Source: Dipteris shenzhenensis (taxonomy: Eukaryota; Polypodiophyta; Polypodiopsida; Gleicheniales). Taken from it: a stretch of DNA of 64,000 nucleotides. The stretch is taken from the NCBI GenBank assembly GCA_047967505.1, contig CM106538.1; one strand, given 5' to 3'. Within the stretch, counting starts at the first letter, position 1. Each line of letters opens with the position of its first letter. The position numbers and the translations under genes are program-made. Positions 52,157 to 62,900 of this stretch are shown here, one piece after another. The notes under the pieces are model-generated. The model was not told the origin of the DNA. It worked only from the letters and a program-made list of their open reading frames with translations, and did not search any database.

Positions 52157-53506
52157 TGGGAAGCAACGATTGGATGGGTATGTTCTCCGTTGAGGAAAAG
52201 CTCGATGGACCCAATTATCCATGTGGTCATACATGGTGAAACATTTGCTGGTTGCCAAAAAATTTTGGGGTATTGTCTCAGGATCGGACCTTCGACCTCC
52301 CTCTGTGGCTTCCACTCCCGCTATTGCTACAGCTAGTGCAGCTGTTACAGCCACCTCTGGATCTACTCACTGTTCTACTACTACTCCAGCCCCTCCTCCC
52401 ACACCCGACCAGGCCAGATGGGATAGTAGAGATGCCAAGCACATTCTATCATTGCTTTTTTAGTCAAGAGACATCATTCGATCTTCTAAGACATCAAAGG
52501 CTGCATGTGACATCTTGGCTAACCTTTACCAAGTTCGCAATGAGGCACGTGTTGCTTTCTTACGCAAGCAATTGGAGAATGTCAAAATGGAAGAGGGGGA
52601 CAGCATGGCTGCATACATCACAAAAATCAAGGATTTTCAAGAGCAGCTCATCAATGTGGATGAAATTATTCCAGACGCTCAGGTAGCGTCCACGACACTC
52701 AATGGACTTCCTAAGTCCTACAACGGGTTTGCTACTACATTGAGGTTGGTTGCCATGGGCAATCCCAACACTTATACTTTCGACCAGCTTGTTTCCCTTC
52801 TCCTACAAGAGGAGCAGAGTCGCACAAATCGTGCTGCCTCTCAAATTGCAAATCAGCATGGATGCATACATGGATGTCAAAATGGAAGAGGGGGACAGCA
52901 TGGATGCATACATCACAAAAATCAAGGATTTTCAAGAGCAGCTCATCAATGTGGATGAAATTATTCCAAGACGCTCAGGTAGCGTCCACAACACTCAATG
53001 GACTTCCTAAGTCCTACAAGGGGTTTGCTACTACATTGAGGTTGGTTGCCATGGGCAATCCCAACACTTATACTTTCGACCAGCTTGTTTCCCTTCTCGT
53101 ACAAGAGGAGCAGAGTCACACAAATTGTGCTGCCTCTCAGTTTGCAAATCAGGCTTTTGTCGCTAATCACAGAAACAAGGGAAAGAACGGGCAAAATTAC
53201 ATCAAACCAAAGCCTTCTGAAGGATCATCTACTGCTGGACACTCTTTTAATTCTGCCCCATCTGATACAAAGAAGAAAAACAGCAAATGCTATTGCAGGA
53301 ATTCCGGACATGATATTTCTGAATGTCGCAAGCACATTGCTTCTAAAAAGAAAAAACATCGAAAGGAACTTGTTGTCACTACTACTGCTGCTGCCCCAGA
53401 TTATAGTCATGAGGCTGCAAGCATTGCTCACGATGAGTGGGCTTTCAAGGTGACATGCCAATACCATCCAAAAGCATGCTACAGCCTTGTCTGTCTTAGA
53501 TTCTAA
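52157..53506 (+). pseudogene. Copia-5 gag with internal duplication
   Basis: It opens MGSNDWMGMFSVEEKLDGPN (LDGxNY motif). A frame change follows, then WSYMVKHLLVAKKFWGIVSG, VAFLRKQLENVKMEEGDSMA, AYITKIKDFQEQLINVDEII and DAQVASTTLNGLPKSYNGFA (UBN2-type gag). A 295-bp tandem duplication repeats this part. The knuckle reads CYCRNSGHDISEC. A stop at 52461-52463 and frame changes near 52220, 52860 and 52965 disable it. Confidence 0.88.
52579..53168 (+). repeat. 295-bp tandem duplication within gag
   Basis: Copies 52579-52873 and 52874-53168 both start ATGTCAAAATGGAAGAGGGG and differ at roughly ten positions, including a one-base insertion (CCAGACG to CCAAGACG). The junction is GGATGCATACATGG. 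The length is not a multiple of three, so it shifts the gag frame. Confidence 0.95.
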
Positions 53507-54995
53507 GTCAGATTGGTGCTTTGACAATGGTGCTTCCAAGCACATCACTTCTTGCAAATCACTCTTTCAGACATTGGGGACTACTCCACATGGTGGCACA
53601 GTGACATGTGCCAACAATGCATCATATCCCGTGAAAGGAATTGGTCAGATCGAGGTCGTTCAATTTCAAGTGATACGGTCACGCTCATGGACGTTTTGTT
53701 TGTCCCAGTTATCAAGAAGAACCTCATCTCCATTTCAGCCATATCCTTGAATGGATTTCGGGTTCTCTTTGATGGTTATCGATGTGCCGTGTATGACAAC
53801 TGGTACAATGAAAGCATAGTACTTACTAGATCCCCTTCTTCTGGGTTGTATCATCTTGATGTATATGACAAACAGCCTGCTATAGAGGCAAATTGGTGGC
53901 TGAATCTGTAATTTCAGATTCCCACTTATGGCACGCGAGGTTGGGTCACCTCAACTACAGAAGCTTGGTTTAAATGCATTCACAGGACATGGTGGCTGCT
54001 CTCCCACCCATGCATGCACTAGTTAAACATGTTTGTGAGGAATGCTTGTTGGGCAAAATGCACCGTCTCTCATTTCCAAAGGATGGGACAATTGGTGCAT
54101 CCAAGAAGCTTCACCTTGTGCATAGTGACGTGTGCGGGCCGATGCAGAGAGCATATCTTAGGGGCTACCTTTACTTTTGTACCCTTGTGGATGACTACAC
54201 CAGATTCACTTGGATATATGGCATGAAGGCCAAATCTGATGTGTTCTCATGCTTCAGACATTGGCTTGCCATGGCTGTAAATGAATCCGGGAACAAGCTT
54301 CTTACTCTATTCAATGACAGGGGGGGAGATACATGTCCCATGAATTCTATAATTTTTTGGCAGCTCGGGGTATTATTCATCAATGTATTGTTCCTTACAC
54401 TCTGCAGCAAAATGGGCTGGTAGAGAGGAAAAATGGGTCAAAAATGGAAGTGAGCCGGTGCATGCTCAAAGGGAAGTCTTTGCCAAATAAGTTTTGGTTA
54501 GATGCTGCCATGTGCTTCAACTATGTGCTCAATACCCACAAAGGCATTGAAGAATATCACACCTTACGAGGCATGGCACGGCCGCAAACCTGAAATTTCT
54601 CATATGTGTGTGTTTGGGTCATTGGCTTATGCTCATGTTCCATCTTAGCTGAGGCATAAGCTTGAAGACAAAGCTGTAAAATGCATATTCATTGGTTATA
54701 GCGTAGGGAGCAAGGGATACAGGTTATATCAGCCCAGCACGGGCAAGGTCATAGTCAGTAGGGATGTTATATTCACTAAAAATGTGCCTTTACCTTGGCT
54801 GGAATGCAAAAGACAGCCTACTGTTGATGCCTCAAATGTCTTTGATACATTGTTGCCTCTCTTTCAGTCACCCACAGATTCAGAGCAGCCAGTGCAGAGT
54901 GTTGTGCCATACACTTCTAGCACTGCACATCCTCCACCAGTAGTTCCTGCTCAGCCTGATCTGCCTTCAGTTGATGAGGCTCCTGCACCCAACAG
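53487..54995 (+). pseudogene. Copia-5 protease and integrase, no RT
   Basis: Protease: DWCFDNGASKHITSCKSLFQ (DSGAS altered to DNGAS) and LMDVLFVPVIKKNLISISAI. GAG-pre-integrase: SHLWHARLGHLNYRSLV, stop, CEECLLGKMHRLSFPKDGT. Integrase: LVHSDVCGPMQRAYLRGYLY, TLVDDYTRFTWIYGMKAKSD, LFNDRGGDTC (RSDNGGE altered), then after a frame change QQNGLVERKN with the Glu. Post-core: AYAHVPS, stop, LRHKLEDKAVKCIFIGYSVG and VSRDVIFTKN. Coding ends at 54995, before RT, where Penelope-like sequence begins. The proline-rich linker is still open to TAA 55006-55008. Confidence 0.88.
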
Positions 54996-55002
54996 AAAAC
55001 AC

Positions 55003-55720
55003 AAGTAATCCTACGGCAGATTGAAGAGAATCTAAGATATAAGAAAACACAAGAATCTCCTCTTGAAGTGCAGTTAAGTTCACAAGAGTCACGAGGATAG
55101 ATTCCTTCTCCAAAAGCACAAGTATCTTTGTACTTAAAATCTTGAAAGGCAGAAACATCTTATACAAATAAGGCAGGAACTTGGCTAAGCTTATGTAAAA
55201 TAATAGGGCACGTATTGATAGATATAAGACAATTCATAAACTAAAATTCATAAGTGAAGAGATTCAAGTTTGCTAAAAAGACAGCACGATTAGTGCCTAT
55301 ACAAATTCCTATCACCTATTTTGATGTAAGGATTATCTAAAAGAAAATCTATCCAAGAGCAACATCTTCAACACTTATGACGTTTGTACATCTGTTCTTT
55401 TTAGATCAATGTCATGATATATATTATTTATTGTTTTCTCAACTTTTAGCACTTTGCATCTATCTTTGTCAAATCTCAGCTTAAAAACTTCAGCCATTAG
55501 CTTTTTAATTCTAAACTGAAGATCTTCCAGCTCAATCTTTGTATAAAGTGTAGAAAAATCATAGGTTTGAAAAAGAATAGGAGAGTCTTTTTCTTGAATG
55601 CTTTGAGAGGAATTATAAAATTTTACAATAAGAATCATTCCTATGGAGTCATTTAAAATCCGACTTGATTTGAAGGAACATCTGCCTCCTTTAACCTTAA
55701 GACAGAAGAAAAGAATATAC
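55003..55720 (-). pseudogene. Penelope-like element (PLE) reverse transcriptase fragment
   Basis: On the minus strand, right to left: ILFQTYDFSTLYTKIELEDL and QFRIKKLMAEVFKLRFDKDR (55430-55580). A frame change follows, then NPYIKIGDRNLYRH (about 55295-55335), AVFLANLNLFTYEF (about 55225-55270), stop, HKLSQVPALFV, stop, DVSAFQDFKYKD (about 55105-55160), and GIYPRDSCELNCTSRGDSCV (about 55045-55105). The DFSTLYT box, the NxxxxVxxANLYLFxYE box and the YP..L.LN.TS..D segment are characteristic of PLE RTs. The catalytic DD is degraded (V-stop-D). No GIY-YIG endonuclease was seen. Left of it is copia-5, right of it LTR-like sequence. Confidence 0.72.
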
Positions 55721-55859
55721 AAGTAGATTCTAACATTGTGCAATGGCTATAAACGCTTCATAGCCTCAAAACCTCTTTCCATGTGAAGGTCTTTCCCTTC
55801 CCCTTAAGCTGCCAAAGTGACGTACTTGGATGACTTCAATACTTTCTCAAATACTCTTT

Positions 55860-56110
55860 CAATTGATGTTTAAACATATTAATATACTAGTCAAGCCGTA
55901 CAAAGGTAGCGTGAAGTATGACAAGACAAGTGAAGTACAAGCCTTATGTAGGCTACTCACTCACACTAGCATCTAGTGCATATGGGATAAGTCCCATGAT
56001 GACACATGGCACTCACACAAGACTCACTCACATAGACTAGTACTAGATCACCTAGAACTTCACACTAACACTTCACACCAACACACTCTTTGACTATGAT
56101 ATCTCAACAC
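55860..56110 (-). repeat. LTR-like end with polypurine tract, minus strand
   Basis: The minus strand reads CTTGTGAAGGGGGG immediately before TGTTGAGATATCATAGTC at about 56109. This is the same arrangement as copia-4 (GGGGTGG then TGTTAGATATCAATG). It suggests a 3' LTR of a copia element on the minus strand, whose body was lost at the LINE-A junction (56168). The inner end is not defined. Confidence 0.45.
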
Positions 56111-56167
56111 CCCCCTTCACAAGACCCAACACACAAGAGTAGACCGATCCCCCCTCCACTGCAATGC

Positions 56168-59100
56168 TGCAAAGAAAGAAAGAAAGAAAGAAAGAAAGTT
56201 TATTAAAGTCTTCGGAAGACCGATGGGTCTATGAGACTGTGAAAATCCTGATACAACGAGATGTGATAGTGGAGCTACTAAACGAGCGTCCATACCAATG
56301 CAAAATGCAAAATGCCAAAAATGCAGAATGGCGGTACTAAGTCCTAAGTACAACATAGTGATGTCGGTGGTCGACTATATATCAATCTCAGCATCATCAT
56401 CAATATCATCATCATCCCCAGCAACAGCAAGATATCACGATGGATGTGGCAGAGGAGGCATGAAGTCGGCAATAGAGTGTTATTAGCCACTCAGAGGTGC
56501 AATCCTGGCACGTCTCTTGGTCATAGCTCTACGTCTAACCAGGGCTACTGTGACCCCCGTCGGTCGGGCTCCAACTCTAAACAAGGAGGGGATGTCTCCA
56601 AGTGTGATCTGTGTGTCGACCCTCTGTCTGAGCTGTCGGGTCACGAGTTCAGAGTCACGGTCATGTCGAGGCCTCGTCTCGTTGGGATCCATGTGATCTA
56701 GCTGAAAGAACTCCATGATAGAGCTCTGAGAGGGATCAACCGAGGAAGAAGTCTGCTCCTATCTCCGTGCTCGGAGTATCCTCTCGCGGTGTCTAAGTGC
56801 CTCATGAATGAAACCTGCCAAACACCGCTGGTCTGGGTAGGAGAGGAAATGGGCTAAAATCCCATAACTATCTCTGAAGAGGCAGTGGAAACGTCCTTGG
56901 ATCTCATAGTACACAGGATACCTGAAGATGAAATGCTCCTCTGTCTCAATCTCCTGTATGTCCTGCCGCTCTCGATGCAAAGTCTGTGTGAAGAGACCCG
57001 GAACTGCCCAAGAGAGATCCTCATCGAGTGGGGTAGGTGAATCTATGTGTATCCTGGTGGGTCAATGAAACCCTCCGCTGTGATATGTAAGAAGTGATCT
57101 CTGTAGAAGCTAAGCTTCACCGGGAGTTCACTCGATTCCAACCAGGTCCGAAAAGTGTGTAGCTGTAGTAGATTCTCACGGATAACCTGGTTGACCTCGT
57201 GTGATAAGAGGGGAGAGAACGGAGCATCCATGCTATACTGGAAGGGAGGTAGTCTATCCATGTGGAGCCCCCGTCGCTCAAACCATCTCTCTGTACGTGC
57301 ATACCAGCACCTCTGATCTCCTCCTCCTGCAAGTGCCATAGAAGAGGATAAAGCTATCCATGGTAGCCTGCTACGCCCCGAGGTATAATCCCCATATTCC
57401 CTAACTCGGTACAGATATGTGATGACCTGAAATGCAGCATCTAGCTGTAAAGGGGGTGACCCAAACTCAGCCTGAATGATCTGGTGAGGAACGGATGACT
57501 TACCACGAATCATCCGTAATAGCATGAGAACCTGTAGCCACTCCACACGAGCCCACTCTGTATCCGATAAGTCTGGCCCCCAACAAGGACTGCCGTACAT
57601 CCCCGCTGGGTGAGCCAAGGAGTCAAAAAGCAACCCCTTAATGCGTGGATCCTGAAAGTGTGAGCGGAAGCACTGCCTCTCTAGCCTGGCCAATGAGGCA
57701 TACCCTCTACTCAAGCGTGCATGCATCGCGGGTCTCATAGTGAAGCTCGGTCCGGAGAAGATAACCCCAAGATAAGTGTATGATGAAACTATCTCAACAG
57801 ATGACCCTGCAAATGTGAACTGCTTCTGATGCATGATGGCTCGAGATGTATTGAAGATCATGACCTTGGTTTTACCCAAGTTGACCTTCAAATCATGAGA
57901 CTCACAAAAGGACTGTAGTGCGTCTAGGTGTCTCTGAAGCCTCTCTGCTGAGGAAGACAAGAGAGCCACGTCATCTGCATAGAGCAAAATTTGGATCAGC
58001 GTGCCTGCAAGAGAGCAACCTACACCCCCTGTGTCTGCATCACTGTCTCAAGCTCGTCAATGTAGAGGCCAAACAAGGTAGGCGACAAAGGACACCCTTG
58101 TTTGACCCCGATGGTACTCATGATCTCGTCTGTCCCCCGGATCCTACCCGAACTCTGCCAGAAACTCTCTCGTAAAGTGCCATGACAGCCCAAATGATCT
58201 CCTGGTCATAACCCAAGTCCTGTAGGCGCCGTATGAGGCGGGCTCTCGGGACTGTGTCAAATGCCTTGCGAAAATCCACAAAGCAACAATAAACCCTCTG
58301 CTTCCGTGATCTCGCCTCCTCGATGATACATCTGAGCGTCAGAATGTGGTCCATGGTTCCATGATCACGCCGGAATCCGGCCTGTCCTGCTACTCTGAGC
58401 CCTCGACACTCTGCAAGTCTGCTAACCTCGGAGTCAAGTACTGATGCATAAATCTTGGACATGACATGTCCAATCATAATGGTCCTATAGTTCTCCCGGC
58501 TCATGGGATCCCTCGCCTTGTGGATGGGTGAGATAGTGTTAATGGTCCAAGTGTGTGGAAATCCCAAACAAACCGCTTCATTAAAAAGCTTTGCTAAGAT
58601 CGGGGCTAGGAGGTTAATCCCATATGCAATGAACTCAGTACATAGTCCCTCATGATCCTTCGCTCGGCCATTATGAAGTTTCATTACAGCATCCTTTACC
58701 CCTCCTCTAATGAAGAGGGTGCAAGATGTGGGACGAGGCATGTGTGAGAGGCTAGGGACTGGCTGATTTGGGATGTCATAAAGTGTGCGTGCATAATCAA
58801 ACCAGATCTGGGTGTCAATGAGTGGCGGAGGGGACTGTCCTTCTAGAAATCTCCGCCAGAAGTCCTTAGAGTTGTTACTAAACAAAATGTTCAGTAGCTC
58901 CTCCTCGTTTCGACGAACGAAGTCTAGTTTCTTCCTTCATACCAGTCCACGGTATTCACGTAGCGTATCTGGTACGCTCGGAAGGCTGTTTTTGGTTTTG
59001 AATCTGAGTTGACAGCGTAAGGCCTTACACTCATCATCGTACCAACTATTACAGGGTACGGTTCCAGGGGGTGGTGGGCGGGTGGAGCGGGTGGTGTGGG

Positions 59101-59280
59101 GAAAGGCGTGAATGGCAGCCTCATGTAGTGAGCGGGTGACAAGAGCAAGTCCAACTATCCAACACCTCCCATGTGATAGTGACTTCTCAATCAGCTTGCG
59201 ACCAGCAAGGGTAAACCATCACTCGTCATCCCCCCTTACTCTGAACTGGGTGGTCGATGGTCATACCATCAACCGAAGTA
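56168..59280 (-). pseudogene. LINE-A reverse transcriptase, best-preserved copy
   Basis: Minus strand. Upstream: GDDEWFTLAGRKLIEKSLSH, PCNSWYDDECKALRCQLRFK, KKLDFVRRNEEELLNILFSN. RT part 1 (58885-58118, 255 codons): SPIHKARDPMSRENYRTIMI, GQAGFRRDHGTMDHILTLRC, VYCCFVDFRKAFDTVPRARL. Then GVKQGCPLSPTLFGLYIDEL in another frame. Part 2 (57987-57043, 314 codons): MLYADDVALLSSSAERLQRH, LGKTKVMIFNTSRA, SYTYLGVIFSGPSF. The finger is IETEEHFIFRYPVYYEI (Cys lost). Only about three frame changes separate a whole RT. The 3' end is GTCTTCGGAAGACCGATGGG followed (minus sense) by (TTTC)n at 56168-56200. The endonuclease is missing, so it is 5'-truncated at about 59280. Confidence 0.88.
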
Positions 59281-60251
59281 AAACATAATACAATCATTTT
59301 TGGGGGACAACCCAAGGCAGAGGACCTCTTATTGACTCCAAAGACATTTAATTTAGAGGAACAACTCAAGGCTGAGAACCTTTATTTGACTCAACATAAA
59401 CACACGGCATCATTGAGCATCATTGATCATCATCTATCGCCTCAGAGAGGGATAGATCATGTAATATAGCAAATAGAGCTTGCTCCTCAAAGATGGTCTC
59501 AGTTTAGTAGAAGTAGAATTCTGAGTTATCTATAGTTAGATACAAGTTGTCTAGGTTCTAGGGTTAGTTGAGTCCTAGGCCTCTAGATTAATTAATCTTG
59601 GTGAATAATAATAATAACCATATTTAAAAAGTTATTGAAGTATTAAATTATTAAAAGTTTATGCTTTTCTAAAAAGCTAGTTTTGCTTTTCTAAAAAGCT
59701 AGTTTAGCTTTTCTACTTTCTGCTTTTCCAAAAAGCTAGTTTAGCTTTTCTACTTTTTTGCTTTTTTGCTTCTAGTTTTTTTTAGCTTTTCTGCTTTTAG
59801 CTTTCTTATTTTTGGGAAAGCTACTCTAGATTTAGCCTTAGCTCTCCTTTAAAATAGTGGCTTAGCTTGCCCTCTCAAATTCATTCAATGAATCCTCCCC
59901 AGCTAGGCCATCTCCTCTTTCTCTTGATGCGCAACAACTTCCACATTGCCTTCCAAGCTGCCGCTACGACTCCAGTTCGCTGCCATCTCCTCTCTCTCTT
60001 GCTGCGCACCTTATCCCAGCCTGCTACCAAGGCTCTTCCAGGTTGCTGCGTTGCTGAAAGTGTTGCCCTAGCGCTCTACCTTCAATGCCCTATGTCACCA
60101 AGTTGTAAATACTCAAAAGTGAAAGTTTCAATTGACCATTTATTTGATCATAATTAAAGAGTCTCTCATTTATTTAATTATGTTCAAAATTTTATCTTTT
60201 ACTGGTCAAAGTATTGCCTTCGTCAAAGATACTTAACCCTAGTTAAGTATA
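59281..60251. other. Non-coding region with AGCTTTT hairpin repeats
   Basis: 59660-59790 holds four or five units of GCTTTTCTAAAAAGCTAGTT (with variants) in which AGCTTTT pairs with AAAAGCT. 59860-60080 is CT-rich with two CATCTCCTCTYTCTCTTG words about 70 bp apart. No gene is recognised. Confidence 0.4.
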
Positions 60252-60525
60252 CTTGACCACGGTTAGGAAGACTAGCATATGCCAAGAGGATTAACTGCGG
60301 TTAACCAAAGAACTTTTGACTATGGTTAGAAAGAGTTGACTTCGGTCAATAAGACTTCGCTTCAGCCAAAGCAAGTTGACTTCGGTCAGCCTAGATTATT
60401 ACCGACTTCGGTAGGAGAGTTATGATTATTACCGACTTCGGTAGGAGAGTTCTGACATTAATTAAGGCGCCTTGACCCTTGGTCAAAGTCCTTAATTACG
60501 GCTAGAGGGGTTGGCTTTGGTCAAC
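60252..60525. repeat. Array of short TTGAC(N)CGGTCAA-type hairpins
   Basis: At least nine copies of a 14-base motif close to TTGACTTCGGTCAA recur about every 25-40 bp (60253, 60291, 60316, 60336, 60376, 60401, 60431, 60471, 60511). Most form a five-base stem around a TTCG-like loop. A 28-bp unit is repeated exactly at 60394-60421 and 60424-60451. Confidence 0.75.
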
Positions 60526-60858
60526 CGCAAAGTTAGCTATTTATGTGCACATGTTTGCTTGGTGGGGACACCCACATTTGACTAGGATTAGGCCACAGAT
60601 TGTTATTTGAATGCAAAGTGCTGACCGTTAATGGGTGCCATGGTTGTGCGCTCTAGTTAATGGTTGCAGGTACCTAAGAGGGATTGAAGGCCCAAGCAAT
60701 ATGGAGTCTCGCAAGCGATCAGGAGTTGTTTGCATGACCCAGTGCTACAAAGACCCCAGAATTTGCCCTTTGAGGCATGTAATTAGAGTTAGTCTAGGAT
60801 TTGGACAAGTGGCATGTTGCCAAGAAAGAATGAGCTTGTGAGCTTTTTTGTTTAAAAA
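60526..60858. other. No gene recognised
   Basis: Short unsupported frames only. The plus-strand frame 60635-60841 shows no motif. Confidence 0.3.
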
Positions 60859-60869
60859 ATGAATTCACA

Positions 60870-61090
60870 CTCTGTCACCAGAAAACGCGTTTCTAGCAGT
60901 AGAAACGTGAAGAAACGTTTCTGCCCGAAACGTTTCTAAGAAACGTGCGAAACGTGAAAGTTTTTTTGAATTTTTTTAAATAGAAAATACACTATTTTTA
61001 TTATTTATATAAAATACACTAACTTTACACGTTTCTTGACAAAACGTCTGTCAAAATCTAGAAACGTTTCTAGAAACATTTCTTGTGACT
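60870..61090. mobile_element. MITE with 11-bp target duplication
   Basis: A 221-bp AT-rich non-coding element is flanked by ATGAATTCACA at 60859-60869 and 61091-61101. Its ends are imperfect inverted repeats (CTCTGTCACCAGAAA against AGTCACAAGAAA). Inside both ends lie clustered palindromes GAAACGTTTC, the longest CTAGAAACGTTTCTAG near 61060. Target duplications of 9-11 bp are typical of Mutator-like elements, so a MULE-derived MITE is the likely class. Confidence 0.65.
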
Positions 61091-61227
61091 ATGAATTCAC
61101 ATAATAATTATGGGAAGCAAGCAGCCCGTGTGCTGAATTGTACTCTTGTACTCAGATTTTCTGAAGGAATTAAAACATTCCGGGGGGGGTGTCAGCCCGA
61201 CTATTGTCATGGGCCCTAGTGCTCCAT

Positions 61228-62900
61228 GTGAGAGAAAAGATAGAAAGAGAGAAAGAAAGATGTATTAAAGTCCGTGGGAGGCCTCGCGCGCTTATGGGAC
61301 AAAGTGCGCAAAAAAAGTAGACTCATACAAGCCTCAGTGGGGCTGGAGCAAAGGGCACGCTATGTCCCTTACTGAGTACTAATCTATGCTAGAAAAATCA
61401 TAATCAGTCAAACACCAATTAAATACAAGATGAATCAAGTCGACCTCGGAGCTGGGGCTCAGAAACCGAAGCTCGGCACAATGATGGCTCTCTGGTGAGC
61501 TGTGAAAATATCTTGTATCTACGTTTGTCGAGCCGTCTCGCGCTATGGTGGGGGCACAGTCTCCTTGATCTCTAAACTCTCTGGGCTATGTCTAGGGTGA
61601 CCCCTCGTCTTTGTCAGTTCCCCCTAAGGAGAGTTGTGATAGGTCGGACCTCAATAGAATGTGCTCTAGACACTCTCAATCTCATGCGTGATCTCTACGT
61701 CCCCCTCTCAGTGGTACTACGTCGGCTCTCTCTACTGATCCAGGCTGCCTCATATCAGCTAGCTCCTCCTCCTCTACTCCACTGTGTCCTGGAGCTGACT
61801 CATATGTATAGAAGTCTGCGACGCGTCACTGTGTCCGGTCAGCCTCCATGTCGTATGATCTAGCTACCTCCTGCTACTCTCTGATCCGTCGCAGTAGTGT
61901 CTCCTTGTGCCAACGCATCTCCATCAAATAGAGCCCAATACAGACCTGGTCATGGAAATGGATCAGTCGTGATAGTGGACCAAAGCCACTCCCCTCCAGG
62001 TAGAGACAGTGGTAGCCTCCCTGTATCTCATAAAAGGCTGGGCAAATACATAGAAAATGCTCCTCTGTCTCAACCGCCCCTAGCGTACATAGCATGCAAA
62101 TCCTCTGCTCTCTGGATATACCTGCAGCTCTCCTTGCCTCAATCCTCAACTGATGGGACGAAACTTGCATCTATCCAATTGCAATCCTCAATGCATGTGA
62201 GACCACTCGATCCTCGAGGTTCTGGGCTCCTCTGACACTCTCAAGAAGTGGTCACGATAGAACTAGATCTTGGTGGGAAACTCCTTGTCCCCTTCCCAAG
62301 TCCGACATGTGTGGAGCTAGAGGAGAACCGTATGATACCGTTGATCTCATCTCATGGGATCAATTCAAGAGGCACGTCCATGCTATGCTGAAAGGGAGGA
62401 ACTCTATCCATCTAGATACCATGCCTGGCAAACGAGGTGGATATACGTGCATACCATGTGTTTGCCCCGCCCTCTACTAGTCGTTTGAATGACTCTAGGG
62501 CCAGCCTCGGAAGTCTCCAATGAGGTAAGTCCCAAACTCTGTGGATGAAAGTCACTATCTAAGGCGTCGACCTGGAGAGGTGTCATGGCGAACTCTGCCT
62601 GTACTATCTCATGTTGGACTAAGGGCTTACACCGAATCATCCTGGATCCCATGATCACCTATAGCTGCTCAAATTTCCTCCACTCTGACTTCGTGAGATC
62701 GCATCCCCAAAAGGGTGCTGCATACATGGCAGTCGGCCGCACTAGCGTATCGAAAAGCCAGCCCTGCATCAATGGATCCTAGAAGTGTGCCTGAAAGCAT
62801 TGTCGCTCTAGTCAAGCCAAAGCACTCCGTCTCAATCCGATAGACCACCTAGGGCACGAACCATGCCTCTGACTGACTCATATAGGCTCATCACCCCCCA
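61228..62900 (-). pseudogene. LINE-A 3' part, minus strand
   Basis: The 3' terminus is GTATTAAAGTCCGTGGGAGG preceded on plus by a (GAAA)-rich tail (61228-61262). On the minus strand, right to left: WRKFEQL, stop, VIMGSRMIRCKPLVQHEIVQ, AEFAMTPLQVDALDSD, then in 62170-61874 LRIEARRAAGISREQRICML and ETEEHFLCICPAFYEIQGGY. The finger ligands CX2C...H...C are intact. Truncated at about 62900, beyond which LINE-A wording is lost. Several stops break it. Confidence 0.78.

Noticed and set aside
60252-60525. Hairpin array considered as tRNA or snoRNA cluster
   Set aside because: No cloverleaf, no C/D or H/ACA boxes; stems are only about five base pairs.
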